From NCBI GenBank assembly GCA_022600345.1, contig JAHZKP010000064.1:1-57463 (forward strand): DNA of 57,463 nt, written 5' to 3'. Made by a program: the position numbers and the translations under genes. This DNA is from Alphaproteobacteria bacterium. GTDB lineage: Bacteria; Pseudomonadota; Alphaproteobacteria; Rhizobiales; Hyphomicrobiaceae. The notes under the pieces were generated by a model. It did no database searches. It was not told where the DNA came from and saw only the letters and a program-made list of their open reading frames with translations. This document shows positions 1 through 7,998 of the stretch, one piece after another (within the stretch, counting starts at the first letter, position 1; every line of letters begins with the position of its first letter).

Positions 1-181
1 ACCGCAAGCCAAGCAACGGACACCCCCACCTGGGAATGTCACGATCACTTGGTCCCTGGCGTAGCGGGTGCGGTACTGTTGTCGATTGCAAACCGGGCCC
101 AAGAGATGACATTCCGTCCTCCCCCGTCCAAGGGGGCGGAGCCGCTGGGCGCATCCTTCGTTCAAAGAGCGGATCTTTCCA

Positions 182-526
182 CTAGCCCAATTCCCGATCA
201 ATCGCTCCAACCACGAACTCCAAGCCATCGTAGATATCGTATATCGAGAATCTCACGACACGGTATCCTTGTGCCGTGATCCATGCGTCGCGACGCTCAT
301 CGTGTGCCTTCTGTTGGTCCTCGCCGTGATGATCTCCATCCACCTCGACAACGACCTTTTGTTCCAGACAAACAAAGTCCACGATATAGCTTCCAAGCGG
401 ATGCTGACGTCGAAACCTATGACCGCCGACCTGCCGCTTGCGCAACCGGGACCACAACAAGCGTTCTGCCTTGCTTGCTTTCAAACGCAGTTCTCGCGCC
501 CGTTGCCGGCTGGTTTCATTGGACAT
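182..526 (-). CDS. DUF559 endonuclease-fold protein
   Basis: A 114-residue single-domain protein of the DUF559 family, which adopts a restriction-endonuclease-like (Vsr/PD-(D/E)XK) fold. An Arg-rich helical N-terminus is followed by the core strand pair around VDFVCLEQKVVVEVDGDHH, which carries the acidic residues D50, E61 and D63 expected in the nuclease site, and by a closing strand YRVVRF. Full length for the family. Members are common as orphan genes in alphaproteobacteria and their function is untested. No restriction or methylase partner lies nearby, so a nuclease role is inference from the fold only. Confidence 0.85.
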   Translation of the reverse strand: MSNETSRQRARELRLKASKAERLLWSRLRKRQVGGHRFRRQHPLGSYIVDFVCLEQKVVVEVDGDHHGEDQQKAHDERRDAWITAQGYRVVRFSIYDIYDGLEFVVGAIDRELG

Positions 527-763
527 TCAAACTACATACCGCAAACACATGCGTGCTTCTAACGTCAACCGCAACATAGCCCCTGCCCATGTCTTCAGGG
601 GGGGAGGACTCCGCGCTTTTCGGTTAGACCCGCCTTCACACCTCAACGCTTCGGCCTTCACAACATGAGGGGCAAAGCGATTGTGGCGCGGATAGGTGGG
701 GGTGATGCCGGTTTGGGTGGTCGGTAAAGCAACGCTGCCCATCACCCTTAAACTCCACTCAGT

Positions 764-1888
764 TCACTCCTGCCGGCCGAAATAATGGCTGCGGATCGTC
801 TGCCAGCGTGGAGAGCTTTTAACGTCCAGCAGCGCCTGGTTGAGAGGCTCGCGCAATTCGCTGCCGGGCGGCAGGACGATGCCATAGTCCTGCGGCTCGA
901 ACAGTTGCGACAGAATGTTGAATCTGGCTGTGTAGTCCCTCAAGACCGTGAACCTCAGAATCGGCTCATCGTGCACGAATGCGTCGATACTGTTGTTGGC
1001 CAAGGCATCCAACCCAGCCTCCAGGCTGCTGAAGCCCCGAACCCTGATAAAACGGTTCTCAAAGTAGGCGGTGGAGGCCGATCCATCGACGACTCCGACC
1101 CGTGCGCTGGCCAGATCGTCCAACCCCTTGACCGGGCCTGAGATGCTGCCAACGGTCAGCGACGTCGCAAGCTGCGCTGTAAAGACGGCCGTGAGGATAA
1201 GCGCGGCAAACATCCAAACCACGGCAATAGCCCGGCCCAGTGGCGTAACGGGTGCCTTGTCTCCATAACCCACAGTGGTCATCGTCACCGCCGACCACCA
1301 GAAGCCATCGCCGATGCCCGAAATCGGATCGTCATCGAATTGATCGCTATTCTGCCTGCGCTCGACAAACCAGATCAGCGCGCCGATTGCCAGTAGGAGA
1401 AGGCCCAGCGTGCCAACCGTCGCAAGGAATGCCGGCGATGAAAGCGCCTTGAAAATATCCAGTACGCGCACCCCCTGATTTCGAGGCACCGCGATCGTCA
1501 GCCCGGAATCGTAGTAAGAGTGCGAGAAGTCGACGAATTTTTCGCGCTCCGAGGTGATTGTCACAGCAGCCATACCAGCATCGGCTGAACCTGCTGCAAC
1601 CGTGTCGATGAGATCCTTCGTGGTTTCGACACCCGTCCAGGTAACCTTGCGGTCAAGGTCCCGCGCGATCTCCTCCATCAACTCGACAGCCAGCCCCGTC
1701 CATTTGCCGTCTTTTCCCTGCATTGCAAACGGCGGCGCGTCTTTCGTTGCAACGATTAGCGGTGGCTTTTCAGTAACCGGTTGGGCGGTTGTCTGCTGAG
1801 CGGTCACGGGTGCGGCAGTGAGGAAAGCTGTGAGCGACAGCCAGACCGCTCCCCAAACGAAGACGCCAGAACTTTTTTGAAAAATCAC
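764..1888 (-). CDS. GluR0-like prokaryotic glutamate-receptor potassium channel
   Basis: A 374-residue ion channel gated by a periplasmic solute-binding domain. A signal peptide (about 1-30) is followed by the first lobe of a type-3 solute-binding domain (about 43-135), a transmembrane helix (about 152-174), a pore loop with the potassium-channel filter TTVGYGD at 204-210, a second helix (about 218-240), and the second lobe (about 250-370). This S1-M1-P-M2-S2 order is that of GluR0, the bacterial ancestor-like form of ionotropic glutamate receptors, which lacks the third helix of animal receptors. The filter predicts potassium selectivity. The ligand is unknown. Translation probably starts at a GTG preceded by AAGGA; no in-frame ATG near the N-terminus fits better. 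Transcribed alone, divergent from the TerB gene. Confidence 0.9.
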   Translation of the reverse strand: MIFQKSSGVFVWGAVWLSLTAFLTAAPVTAQQTTAQPVTEKPPLIVATKDAPPFAMQGKDGKWTGLAVELMEEIARDLDRKVTWTGVETTKDLIDTVAAGSADAGMAAVTITSEREKFVDFSHSYYDSGLTIAVPRNQGVRVLDIFKALSSPAFLATVGTLGLLLLAIGALIWFVERRQNSDQFDDDPISGIGDGFWWSAVTMTTVGYGDKAPVTPLGRAIAVVWMFAALILTAVFTAQLATSLTVGSISGPVKGLDDLASARVGVVDGSASTAYFENRFIRVRGFSSLEAGLDALANNSIDAFVHDEPILRFTVLRDYTARFNILSQLFEPQDYGIVLPPGSELREPLNQALLDVKSSPRWQTIRSHYFGRQE

Positions 1889-2020
1889 AGCCTATCCTTG
1901 TCTTGCTTCATTTTCCGTGGACGCTATCAACTGAGCAAAGCACGGTAAAACCTTTTCTGGAGATACCATTTCTGGATTAGGCACTCTAAGTGCAGTTGTC
2001 GTGCAGGACGAACGACGGCT

Positions 2021-2043
2021 CAACACAAGCTTGCGCAGTGTTG
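2021..2043 (+). repeat. Isolated copy of a 23-nt hairpin repeat
   Basis: Outer 6-bp stem CAACAC/GTGTTG encloses the 11-nt interior AAGCTTGCGCA. The same architecture recurs five times after the symporter-kinase gene near 20.8-21.0 kb. The copy lies about 40 bp upstream of the TerB start codon, so it may fall in that gene's leader. It looks like a dispersed REP-type element; function unknown. Confidence 0.7.
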
Positions 2044-2081
2044 ACGAATGAAGGCGCAAAAAAAAGAGGAAGAACGCGAAA

Positions 2082-2531
2082 ATGCTCGATAGATTGCTGG
2101 GTCTGCTTAACGGGCACGACAAGCCCTCAGCTACCGGGAGCATGGAGGAACAAAAGCTGGCTGTTGCCGCCTTGCTTGTCGAGGCTGCTCGCATGGACGA
2201 GGACTTCGATGAAAACGAACGCGCATCGATCGCCGGATTATTGACCGAACATTTCGACCTGGGGACGAGTGAAGCGGCTTCGCTGATCAATCAGGCCGAT
2301 GTCAAGGTCCAGGAGACAGCTCAGTATCACCCTTTCACCAACGCCCTGAATCAGCAATTGCAGCCTTCCCAGAAAGTCGAAATCATCGAGATGCTTTGGC
2401 GCGTCGCGTATGCCGACGGCACGCTTGACCCTCATGAGGATCAGCTCATCCGCCAGATTGCCGGTCTCATCCATGTCACCGACCGCGAGCGCATGTTGGC
2501 CAGGAAACGTGCGCTGGGCGAGGGGAACTGA
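2082..2531 (+). CDS. TerB-family tellurite-resistance-like protein
   Basis: A 149-residue all-helical soluble protein of the TerB/DjlA N-terminal family. The two acidic repeats typical of TerB are visible: DEDFDENERASI around residues 39-50 and YADGTLDPHEDQLI around 110-123, which in TerB bind divalent metal. The start ATG has a purine-rich AGAGGAAG site about 8 bp upstream. No other ter genes are nearby, so a tellurite phenotype cannot be assumed. Family members act in metal-linked stress responses and as chaperone partners. Single-gene unit: the MITE-like repeat region begins about 20 bp after its stop codon. Confidence 0.88.
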   Translation: MLDRLLGLLNGHDKPSATGSMEEQKLAVAALLVEAARMDEDFDENERASIAGLLTEHFDLGTSEAASLINQADVKVQETAQYHPFTNALNQQLQPSQKVEIIEMLWRVAYADGTLDPHEDQLIRQIAGLIHVTDRERMLARKRALGEGN

Positions 2532-2565
2532 CGTAACGAGACGGGCATTTTTCAACAACCTGCTC

Positions 2566-2838
2566 GCAGGCTGTTGAAGAACTCATGTGGATCGCGACAC
2601 CTGTCACTTTTTCGCATTCGGCCAGAAGCGGCGCGCAGCGCGATATGGTTTATCGGGCCAGTGCCGCGACGCCGCCGAGGCGAAAAAGTGCGGTGTCCCA
2701 CAGGGATGCGGCGAAATTGACTGCCGGACTGCGTTGCGCCGGTTTGCCGTGGGGTCCACCACACCTGCACCAAACGCGTCTTGCCGGCAGCCAATTTCGT
2801 CTCGCATAGCGACCTCACTGAGTTCTTCAACAGCCTGC
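2566..2838. mobile_element. 273-bp MITE-like element with perfect 20-bp terminal inverted repeats
   Basis: The left end GCAGGCTGTTGAAGAACTCA (2566-2585) is repeated exactly as its reverse complement at 2819-2838. Inside, a second inverted pair (GACACCTGTCACTTTTTCGC at 2596-2615 against GCGAAAAAGTGCGGTGTC at 2680-2697) would fold the left half into a long hairpin. There is no transposase-sized gene; the short reading frames inside look incidental. A second copy in the same orientation runs off the right edge of the window. Just outside the left end (2551-2563) sits TTCAACAACCTGC, a near copy of the element's right terminus, suggesting a degraded adjacent copy. The right flank is TA; the left is TC. 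The non-autonomous type and parent transposase family are not determined. Confidence 0.8.
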
Positions 2839-3069
2839 TAGCCCGCCGCAGCGTCTACCCGATAGGAACGTGCATCACGCAGCTTCACATCGCCGTGATA
2901 AACCGAAACTCTAGCGAGCCTTAACCGTATCTTCACTGGTTCTGCATGGACGACACCTGCCGAACTCGTTGCAGCTCTTGCGATTGAAATCGCATGAACG
3001 AACGCAACGGACGAGTTTCATGTCGCAAAACATGGACAACAGATAACAATTCAACAGGAGACAAACGCC
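2839..3069 (+). promoter_or_regulatory. Upstream region of the bufferin operon
   Basis: This 231-bp gap between the MITE and bufA must hold the operon promoter. A 14-bp palindrome GCGATTGAAATCGC sits at 2980-2993, roughly 80 bp before the start codon, and could be a regulator site. In Caulobacter, bufferin operons are controlled by the ECF factor SigF. I looked for a SigF-like promoter and found no convincing match. The bufA ribosome-binding site is CAGGAGAC, about 9 bp before the ATG. Confidence 0.35.
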
Positions 3070-3336
3070 ATGAAGTTAAATGCTAAGACGGGTGCATCGC
3101 TTGCCGCCGCCGCCGCTGCTTTGGTTGTTGCAGGTGCTGCGACTGCACCAGCAGCATTTGCTGGCGACAAAGGCCACTGCGTGGGCGCCAACGCCTGTAA
3201 GGGCCACGGTGCTTGCAAGACAGCAAACAATGCCTGTAAGGGCAAGAACGCTTGCAAGGGTACCGGGTTTACGGTCACAACCGCTGAAGAATGTGCAAAG
3301 ATCGAAGGCGCCAAGTTCGAACCGGCGAAGAAGTAA
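3070..3336 (+). CDS. bufA: BufA2-type bufferin precursor (periplasmic copper-binding peptide)
   Basis: An 88-residue precursor with a Sec signal peptide (Lys-rich start, Ala-rich core, AFA cleavage after residue 31). The mature part is a small Lys/Gly/Ala-rich peptide with six cysteines (37, 43, 49, 56, 62, 75), mostly in repeated NACKG-type units. Bufferins are ribosomally made peptides whose cysteines are converted to 5-thiooxazole groups by an MNIO enzyme. They chelate copper in the periplasm and protect against copper stress. The two maturation genes follow directly, supporting the assignment. The six-cysteine NACKG pattern fits the BufA2 rather than the BufA1 (DUF2282) class. Which cysteines are modified cannot be told from sequence. 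Confidence 0.92.
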   Translation: MKLNAKTGASLAAAAAALVVAGAATAPAAFAGDKGHCVGANACKGHGACKTANNACKGKNACKGTGFTVTTAEECAKIEGAKFEPAKK

Positions 3337-3366
3337 TCAGTTTGTCTGATTAACTTGATACGGATC

Positions 3367-3394
3367 GAAGGGGCCCATTTTTTTGGGCCTCTTC
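3367..3394 (+). terminator. Intercistronic hairpin between bufA and bufB
   Basis: An 11-bp stem (GAAGGGGCCCA against TGGGCCTCTTC, one G-U pair) with a six-T loop lies 31 bp after the bufA stop. It lacks a long U-tract on its 3' side, so it is more likely an attenuator or mRNA-stabilising element that keeps the peptide in excess over its modifying enzymes than a full terminator. Confidence 0.6.
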
Positions 3395-3440
3395 TTTCGG
3401 CGTTCTAAATCTAGGCAGACAAGATTGTAAGGACGAGCGC

Positions 3441-4406
3441 ATGGAGTGGAACATGACTGCGCAGCCGAAAGTGTCCAAGGAATTAGACTTACGAGATGCC
3501 GGCGCCCGTTCGTCAACTGAGAACGGTTTTTCAAAACCTCCGTTCCTCGGCTTCGGGCTGGGGCTTCGATCCGAGCACTACTCGGAAATCCTCGACAATC
3601 GACCACCGATTGATTGGTTCGAGATTCTGTCTGAGAACTTTATGGTTCCCGGTGGCCAGCCTCTCAAGATTCTAGACCAGATACGCGCAAGCTATCCGAT
3701 TGTCATGCACGGTGTTTCACTCTCTATTGCTTCCACCGGCGAGCCAAACTGGGATTATTTGCGCAGCCTTAAAGCGCTTGCTGAAAGAGTCGAGCCACGT
3801 TGGGTCTCCGATCACCTATGCTGGACTGGTGTCCACGGCGTCAATTTGCATGACCTCCTGCCTATTCCCTATACCCAAGAGGCGCTTGGCCACATCTGCT
3901 CGCGCGTTCAACTAGTGCAAGAGTATCTCGGCCGAGAACTCGTTCTTGAAAATGTTTCCACCTACGTCGACTTTGCCGAGTCTGAGATGCCCGAATGGGA
4001 ATTCCTGTCCGAATTGACGCGCCGAACCGGTTGCTGGCTGCTGTTTGACGTCAACAACGTCTATGTAAGCGCACGCAACCATGGCTATGATCCGGTCCGC
4101 TTCCTCGAAGGTATTCCCGCAGATCGCGTCGTTCAGTTCCATTTGGCCGGACATAGCGACATGGGAGATTATATTATCGATACCCATGACCATCCGGTAT
4201 CCGATGAAGTATTTGAACTCTACCGCAAGGCGCTCGACCGCTTCGGGCCCGTCTCGACTATGATCGAGCGTGACGACAACATTCCGCCCCTGGCAGACCT
4301 CCTTGAGGAATTGGAGCGCGCGCGCCGTATAGCTGAAAATGTACTGCCGAGCCAATCGTTGTTGCAGCTTAATGATCGCCGGAACGAGCATTTTCGGAGA
4401 GCATAA
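3441..4406 (+). CDS. bufB: BufB, MNIO-family (DUF692) peptide-modifying oxidase
   Basis: A 321-residue multinuclear non-heme iron oxidative enzyme of the DUF692/MbnB family. It has a TIM-barrel fold that binds two or three irons and uses oxygen to convert cysteines of the BufA peptide into thiooxazoles. Candidate metal and active-site residues sit where the family has them: E64, H90, D124-H125, E170-N171, D203, N206, H238, H249 and E276. The start ATG has TAAGGA about 8 bp upstream; a second ATG four codons on is a weaker option. The gene ends in a TAATG overlap with bufC, indicating translational coupling. Confidence 0.93.
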   Translation: MEWNMTAQPKVSKELDLRDAGARSSTENGFSKPPFLGFGLGLRSEHYSEILDNRPPIDWFEILSENFMVPGGQPLKILDQIRASYPIVMHGVSLSIASTGEPNWDYLRSLKALAERVEPRWVSDHLCWTGVHGVNLHDLLPIPYTQEALGHICSRVQLVQEYLGRELVLENVSTYVDFAESEMPEWEFLSELTRRTGCWLLFDVNNVYVSARNHGYDPVRFLEGIPADRVVQFHLAGHSDMGDYIIDTHDHPVSDEVFELYRKALDRFGPVSTMIERDDNIPPLADLLEELERARRIAENVLPSQSLLQLNDRRNEHFRRA

Positions 4407-5197
4407 TGTCACGATTGGCGGAACTGCAGAGCCTTCTCCAGAACGGTATCCTTGCTGGGGACAATGAATGCGATGGTGTGCTTGCAGTCCTGCGAACGGG
4501 CAATGGAGCACCAGTTGCCGAACGCTTCGGCATTTACACGAATGCCTACCGGGCACGCCTTGTCGAGATCGTCGGCAAAGATCACGAATTGCTCGTTGAA
4601 TACATGGGCGAGGATCTCTTCAACAGGATGGCGCTCGAATATGTTGATGCCCACCCGTCGTCGACAACGAACGCCCGGTATTATTCACGAAATCTATCGC
4701 TCTTTCTTGCAGAGAACGAACCCTACAAACGTTGGCCGCAGATGGCCGAAATCGTTTCCATCCAGACCGCATTGGATGATGCTTTCGACAGTGAAGACAA
4801 TCTGGCGGCGGGGCTTGAAGACCTCTCCGGCCTTGCTCCCGAGCAATGGGCTGGGCTTGTTTTCGAGCCGCATTCGTCGGTGCGAACGCTTGAGGCAACC
4901 ACAAATGCATTTGAGATCTGGAGCGCATTGAAAGCAGGTCACGAAGCGCCGCCTCCTGAAATACTCGATACCAAGTTGACTTTGATCGTATGGCGTCAGG
5001 ATTTGACCCCAAAGGTGCGACCCCAGGGTTATGAAGAAGCGATGCTTTGGAAAGAGGCGGGCCGTGGTGTTGCGTTTGGTGTGCTGTGTGAAATGGCGGC
5101 AACCTTTGACCAGCCGGAAACTGCCGCCGAGCGCGCTGCGAGCTATCTTGCCGGGTGGCTGAATGCCGGATTGCTTGCCTCTGCCCGCACCTGCTGA
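4406..5197 (+). CDS. bufC: BufC, DUF2063-family bufferin maturation partner
   Basis: A 263-residue DUF2063 (putative DNA-binding domain) protein, the usual partner of DUF692 enzymes. By analogy with MbnC it is thought to bind the precursor peptide and deliver it to the oxidase as a BufB-BufC heterodimer. The helical N-terminal part contains FGIYTNAYRARLVEIV near residues 41-56, characteristic of the family. It starts inside the stop codon of bufB. No DoxX-like bufD follows. The following 238 bp hold no gene I can support. Confidence 0.9.
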   Translation: MSRLAELQSLLQNGILAGDNECDGVLAVLRTGNGAPVAERFGIYTNAYRARLVEIVGKDHELLVEYMGEDLFNRMALEYVDAHPSSTTNARYYSRNLSLFLAENEPYKRWPQMAEIVSIQTALDDAFDSEDNLAAGLEDLSGLAPEQWAGLVFEPHSSVRTLEATTNAFEIWSALKAGHEAPPPEILDTKLTLIVWRQDLTPKVRPQGYEEAMLWKEAGRGVAFGVLCEMAATFDQPETAAERAASYLAGWLNAGLLASARTC

Positions 5198-5435
5198 AAC
5201 TCTTGCTTGCCGCAGCCCGGAACTCTACCTTTGATTTGATGGAAGCCGGGGCTCAGGTCACGCTCCAGCATCTTTTCGAAACGCTTGCCGCCCCGATGCC
5301 CGCCGCGCCTGCCGTTGCGTTTCCCCATGACGCTTCCCGTGACGTTTGCCATGGCCGTATTCGCGGCATTCATAACCGCCGCGGGCCGGACCGCGAATGA
5401 CCGCACCCAATCATGCAATTTAAGAGGTGCGCAAT

Positions 5436-6236
5436 ATGCGCTTGAAGTCCAAGAATGCGCTTGTAACAGGAGCCGCGCGGGGCATTGGCGCTGCAATCGC
5501 TCAAGCGTTCGTAGAGGAAGGCGCGAAGGTCTGGCTGACAGACATTCGCGACGCGCAAGGAAAACAGCTCGCCGACAGCCTTGGCTCCAATGCGGCCTAC
5601 CGCCGTCTTGATGTGCGCGAGGAGACCGGTTGGCAGAAAGTCACCGATACAATCCTCGCCGATGGGGAACTGGACGTTGTCGTCAACAACGCGGGCATCA
5701 CCGGTTTCGAAAACGGCGACGAGGTCCATGACCCCGAACACGCATCACTTGAGCATTGGCGTGCCGTACACGCAACCAACCTGGATGGTGTGTTCCTGGG
5801 CTGCAAACATGCCATACGCGCCATGCGCCGCCATGGAGCAGGATCGATTATCAATATCTCGTCGCGCTCAGGTCAGGTCGGTATTCCGGCTGCTGCAGCC
5901 TATGCCTCTTCAAAGGCTGCCGTTCGCAATCACACCAAGACGGTCGCGTTGTACTGCGCTGAGCAAGGTCTGAAAATCCGCTGCAACAGCATCCACCCCG
6001 CAGCCGTGCTAACCCCGATGTGGGAGCCGATGCTTGGTGAGGGGGAAGACAGGGTTCGCAACATGGAAAGCTTCGTTGCCGATACGCCACTGCGACGCTT
6101 CGGTGACCCGGCCGAAGTCGCGGCAATCGCCGTCATGCTTGCATCCGATGAAGCACCCTACATCACGGGGAGCGAAGTCACGATCGATGGCGGACTGTTG
6201 GCCGGTACCGCAGCCGCACCAGCAAAGCCCGACTGA
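5436..6236 (+). CDS. SDR-family NAD(P)-dependent dehydrogenase
   Basis: A 266-residue classical short-chain dehydrogenase. Visible are the cofactor motif TGAARGIG (11-18), NNAG (84-87), a catalytic Ser at 142/143, Tyr156 and Lys160 (YASSK), and the C-terminal [15 protein letters not shown] signature. An acidic residue after the second strand (D36) favours NAD over NADP. The chosen ATG lies 7 bp after an AGAGGT ribosome site; the upstream GTG overlaps that site and is unlikely to be used. The substrate is not determinable; relatives oxidise cyclic alcohols, bile-acid-like steroids or 3-hydroxy acids. Convergent with the LysR gene. Confidence 0.88.
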   Translation: MRLKSKNALVTGAARGIGAAIAQAFVEEGAKVWLTDIRDAQGKQLADSLGSNAAYRRLDVREETGWQKVTDTILADGELDVVVNNAGITGFENGDEVHDPEHASLEHWRAVHATNLDGVFLGCKHAIRAMRRHGAGSIINISSRSGQVGIPAAAAYASSKAAVRNHTKTVALYCAEQGLKIRCNSIHPAAVLTPMWEPMLGEGEDRVRNMESFVADTPLRRFGDPAEVAAIAVMLASDEAPYITGSEVTIDGGLLAGTAAAPAKPD

Positions 6237-6384
6237 GAGAATGTAGAACCGCACGCCCCAGGCCACTGCACTGCTGTCCGGGGAAAATTCCAACTGGCCG
6301 GTGGAGGGCAAAGGAAGTGTTGGCGAACAAAGCGCGTTGAAGCACGGGGATCCAGCGCTACAAACTCCCGCGCCACATTATAGG

Positions 6385-7290
6385 TCATTGCTGCCTCGAG
6401 CCCGGTAGCTTCGCCACCAGGAAATCCACAAACGCCCGCAATCGCGCCGGCACGTGCCGTGAGGATGGATAGATGGCGTGCAGTCCTTGGCGTTCAGGAC
6501 GCCAGGGCTTCAGCAACTGGACAAGCCGCCCTTCTTTCAGCGGGGTGCGAACGTAGTCGCGTGGTATCAGCGCGATTCCGGTACCCGCCGTCGCCGCATC
6601 GCCAATGGCGAGGCTTGAGTTTGCCCGATATCGCCCGGCGACCTTAATCGACAAGCTCTTTCCGTTGCGCGTGAAGTGCCAGGTCTCGGGTGAAGCGGCC
6701 AGCGAGTAGATCAGACACTCGTGTTCGCTTAGGGTCTCTGGGTGGCGTGGCCGCCCATGCGTGGCCACGTAGTCGGGCGATGCACACACGATGCGGTCAA
6801 GCTCGCACAGCTTGCGCGCGATGAATGATGAATCGGTAAGCGAGCCTTCCCCCCGGATCACCACATCGAAACCGCCACCAACCACGTCGACCTTGGCATC
6901 CGTGTAGGCCACATCGAGAGCAACATGGGGATGGAGTGCCAAAAACTCCGGCAACATGGGTGCAAGTCGGACCAGGCCCCATGACATTGGCGCACTCACC
7001 CGCAGCCTGCCACGCGGCGCATCGGCGAGGTCGGAGGCTTCCGCTTCGGCATCCGCCAGATCTTCGAGCAAGCGTGAGACGCGCGCATGAAACCGCGCGC
7101 CCGCTTCCGTCAGGCTCATCGCCCGCGTTGTGCGGTTGAGCAGCCGCGTTCCCAGATGAGATTCCAGTTCACCGACGTTCTTGCTTACGGCCGCATTCGA
7201 CAGGCCCAAATCGCGCGCGGCACCCGCGAACGTGCCGCAATCAACGACGGCGCGGAAGACGCGCAGAGCGGTTAGATGATCCATGATCAT
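6385..7290 (-). CDS. LysR-family transcriptional regulator
   Basis: A 301-residue LTTR with a winged HTH in the first 60 residues (FAGAARDLGLSNAAVSKNVG) and a two-lobe inducer-binding domain from about 92 on. It is divergent from the DUF5519 and isochorismatase genes and probably controls them and itself. The start is either the first ATG or the one two codons in (MDHLTALRVF, the more usual LTTR start). The dyad at the start codon could give autorepression. Confidence 0.88.
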   Translation of the reverse strand: MIMDHLTALRVFRAVVDCGTFAGAARDLGLSNAAVSKNVGELESHLGTRLLNRTTRAMSLTEAGARFHARVSRLLEDLADAEAEASDLADAPRGRLRVSAPMSWGLVRLAPMLPEFLALHPHVALDVAYTDAKVDVVGGGFDVVIRGEGSLTDSSFIARKLCELDRIVCASPDYVATHGRPRHPETLSEHECLIYSLAASPETWHFTRNGKSLSIKVAGRYRANSSLAIGDAATAGTGIALIPRDYVRTPLKEGRLVQLLKPWRPERQGLHAIYPSSRHVPARLRAFVDFLVAKLPGSRQQ

Positions 7291-7306
7291 TCACTATCAG
7301 TGAATG
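7288..7306. promoter_or_regulatory. Palindrome at the LysR start codon
   Basis: A perfect 8-bp dyad CATTCACT/AGTGAATG with a 3-bp centre overlaps the LysR start codon in the divergent region. Size and position suit a LysR-type regulatory site, although the classical T-N11-A core is not obvious. The assignment to this regulator is inferred from position. Confidence 0.5.
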
Positions 7307-7468
7307 AAGATGCCATCAATAGGGTGATTATCATCCGTCCTCCGATGCGCCATCTTCGCTGCATCGCTTCGACCCAGTGGGGGCTGCTTTCCCGAGCAGT
7401 GTCAGAAACCCCAGCCGGTCGATCGCTTGAATAACCCCTGTCCTCGGCTCGAATGAATGGAGACGATA

Positions 7469-7957
7469 ATGACGCCCGAAAAAGAGACATCTCAAAGTTT
7501 CCGCCTGCCAGCACGCAAGGGCCAGAAACCGCGAACCACAAGTCCAACGCGAAGCAATCCCATGCCTCATAAGCAGGTCTCGCAGAACGCCCCTGTGGAA
7601 CTTCAGGAGGCACTGCTTGCGCGCATGCAAACGCTGGCAGACACCGCGATCGGTGACAGCCTCGTATCGGTCCCCGGCGCACGCGCTCTACATCTTTGCG
7701 ACCACTGCCCCGGTGGGCCGTCGGCTGCCTTTCAGCGCAATCGCGAATTCGCGCACCTGCATCCCCCCAACGATGGCTCCCTGCACATCACGCTTCCACG
7801 CAAAATCTATGACGACGTGATCGCCAAGGGCTGGGGCGAACCCCACCCGGTGAGCGGCACGATGATGGTCTGGGGGCCGCGCGACGAGGCCGAACTGGAG
7901 ATCGTGTGGAGTCTGGTGCAGGCGTCCTACCGTTTTGCCTCCGGGAAGGATGTGTAA
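7469..7957 (+). CDS. DUF5519 (luciferase-domain) family protein
   Basis: A 162-residue protein whose C-terminal two thirds match the DUF5519/luciferase-domain family: the motifs FAHLHP, GSLHITLP and GWGEPHP appear in order, followed by a conserved tryptophan (VWGPRDE). The family is named from similarity to a domain of dinoflagellate luciferase; its biochemical role is unknown and no light emission should be inferred. The disordered N-terminus is rich in basic residues. The ATG chosen has GGAGA at the right distance; an in-frame ATG four codons upstream lacks one. Probably in an operon with the hydrolase 41 bp downstream. Confidence 0.75.
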   Translation: MTPEKETSQSFRLPARKGQKPRTTSPTRSNPMPHKQVSQNAPVELQEALLARMQTLADTAIGDSLVSVPGARALHLCDHCPGGPSAAFQRNREFAHLHPPNDGSLHITLPRKIYDDVIAKGWGEPHPVSGTMMVWGPRDEAELEIVWSLVQASYRFASGKDV

Positions 7958-7998
7958 CCCGCCCCAAAGTTATGAAATGTCGAACAAGGAGAAGTCGA

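Noticed and set aside
182-526. DUF559 protein as part of a restriction or defence system
   Set aside because: No methylase, helicase or other defence gene is adjacent, and the family is a common orphan.
527-763. 72-residue reading frame upstream of the DUF559 gene
   Set aside because: No ribosome site, Arg/Pro/Thr-rich low-complexity translation and no recognisable domain; treated as intergenic.
2552-2841. Several overlapping reading frames inside the MITE, repeated in the right-edge copy
   Set aside because: They lie in all frames of an element made of nested inverted repeats, change reading between the copies and match no transposase, so they are likely incidental.
5143-5496. 117-residue reverse frame after bufC, and a forward frame that could pass for bufD
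   Set aside because: No membrane helices or DoxX features; Gly/Arg-rich translation, no ribosome site.
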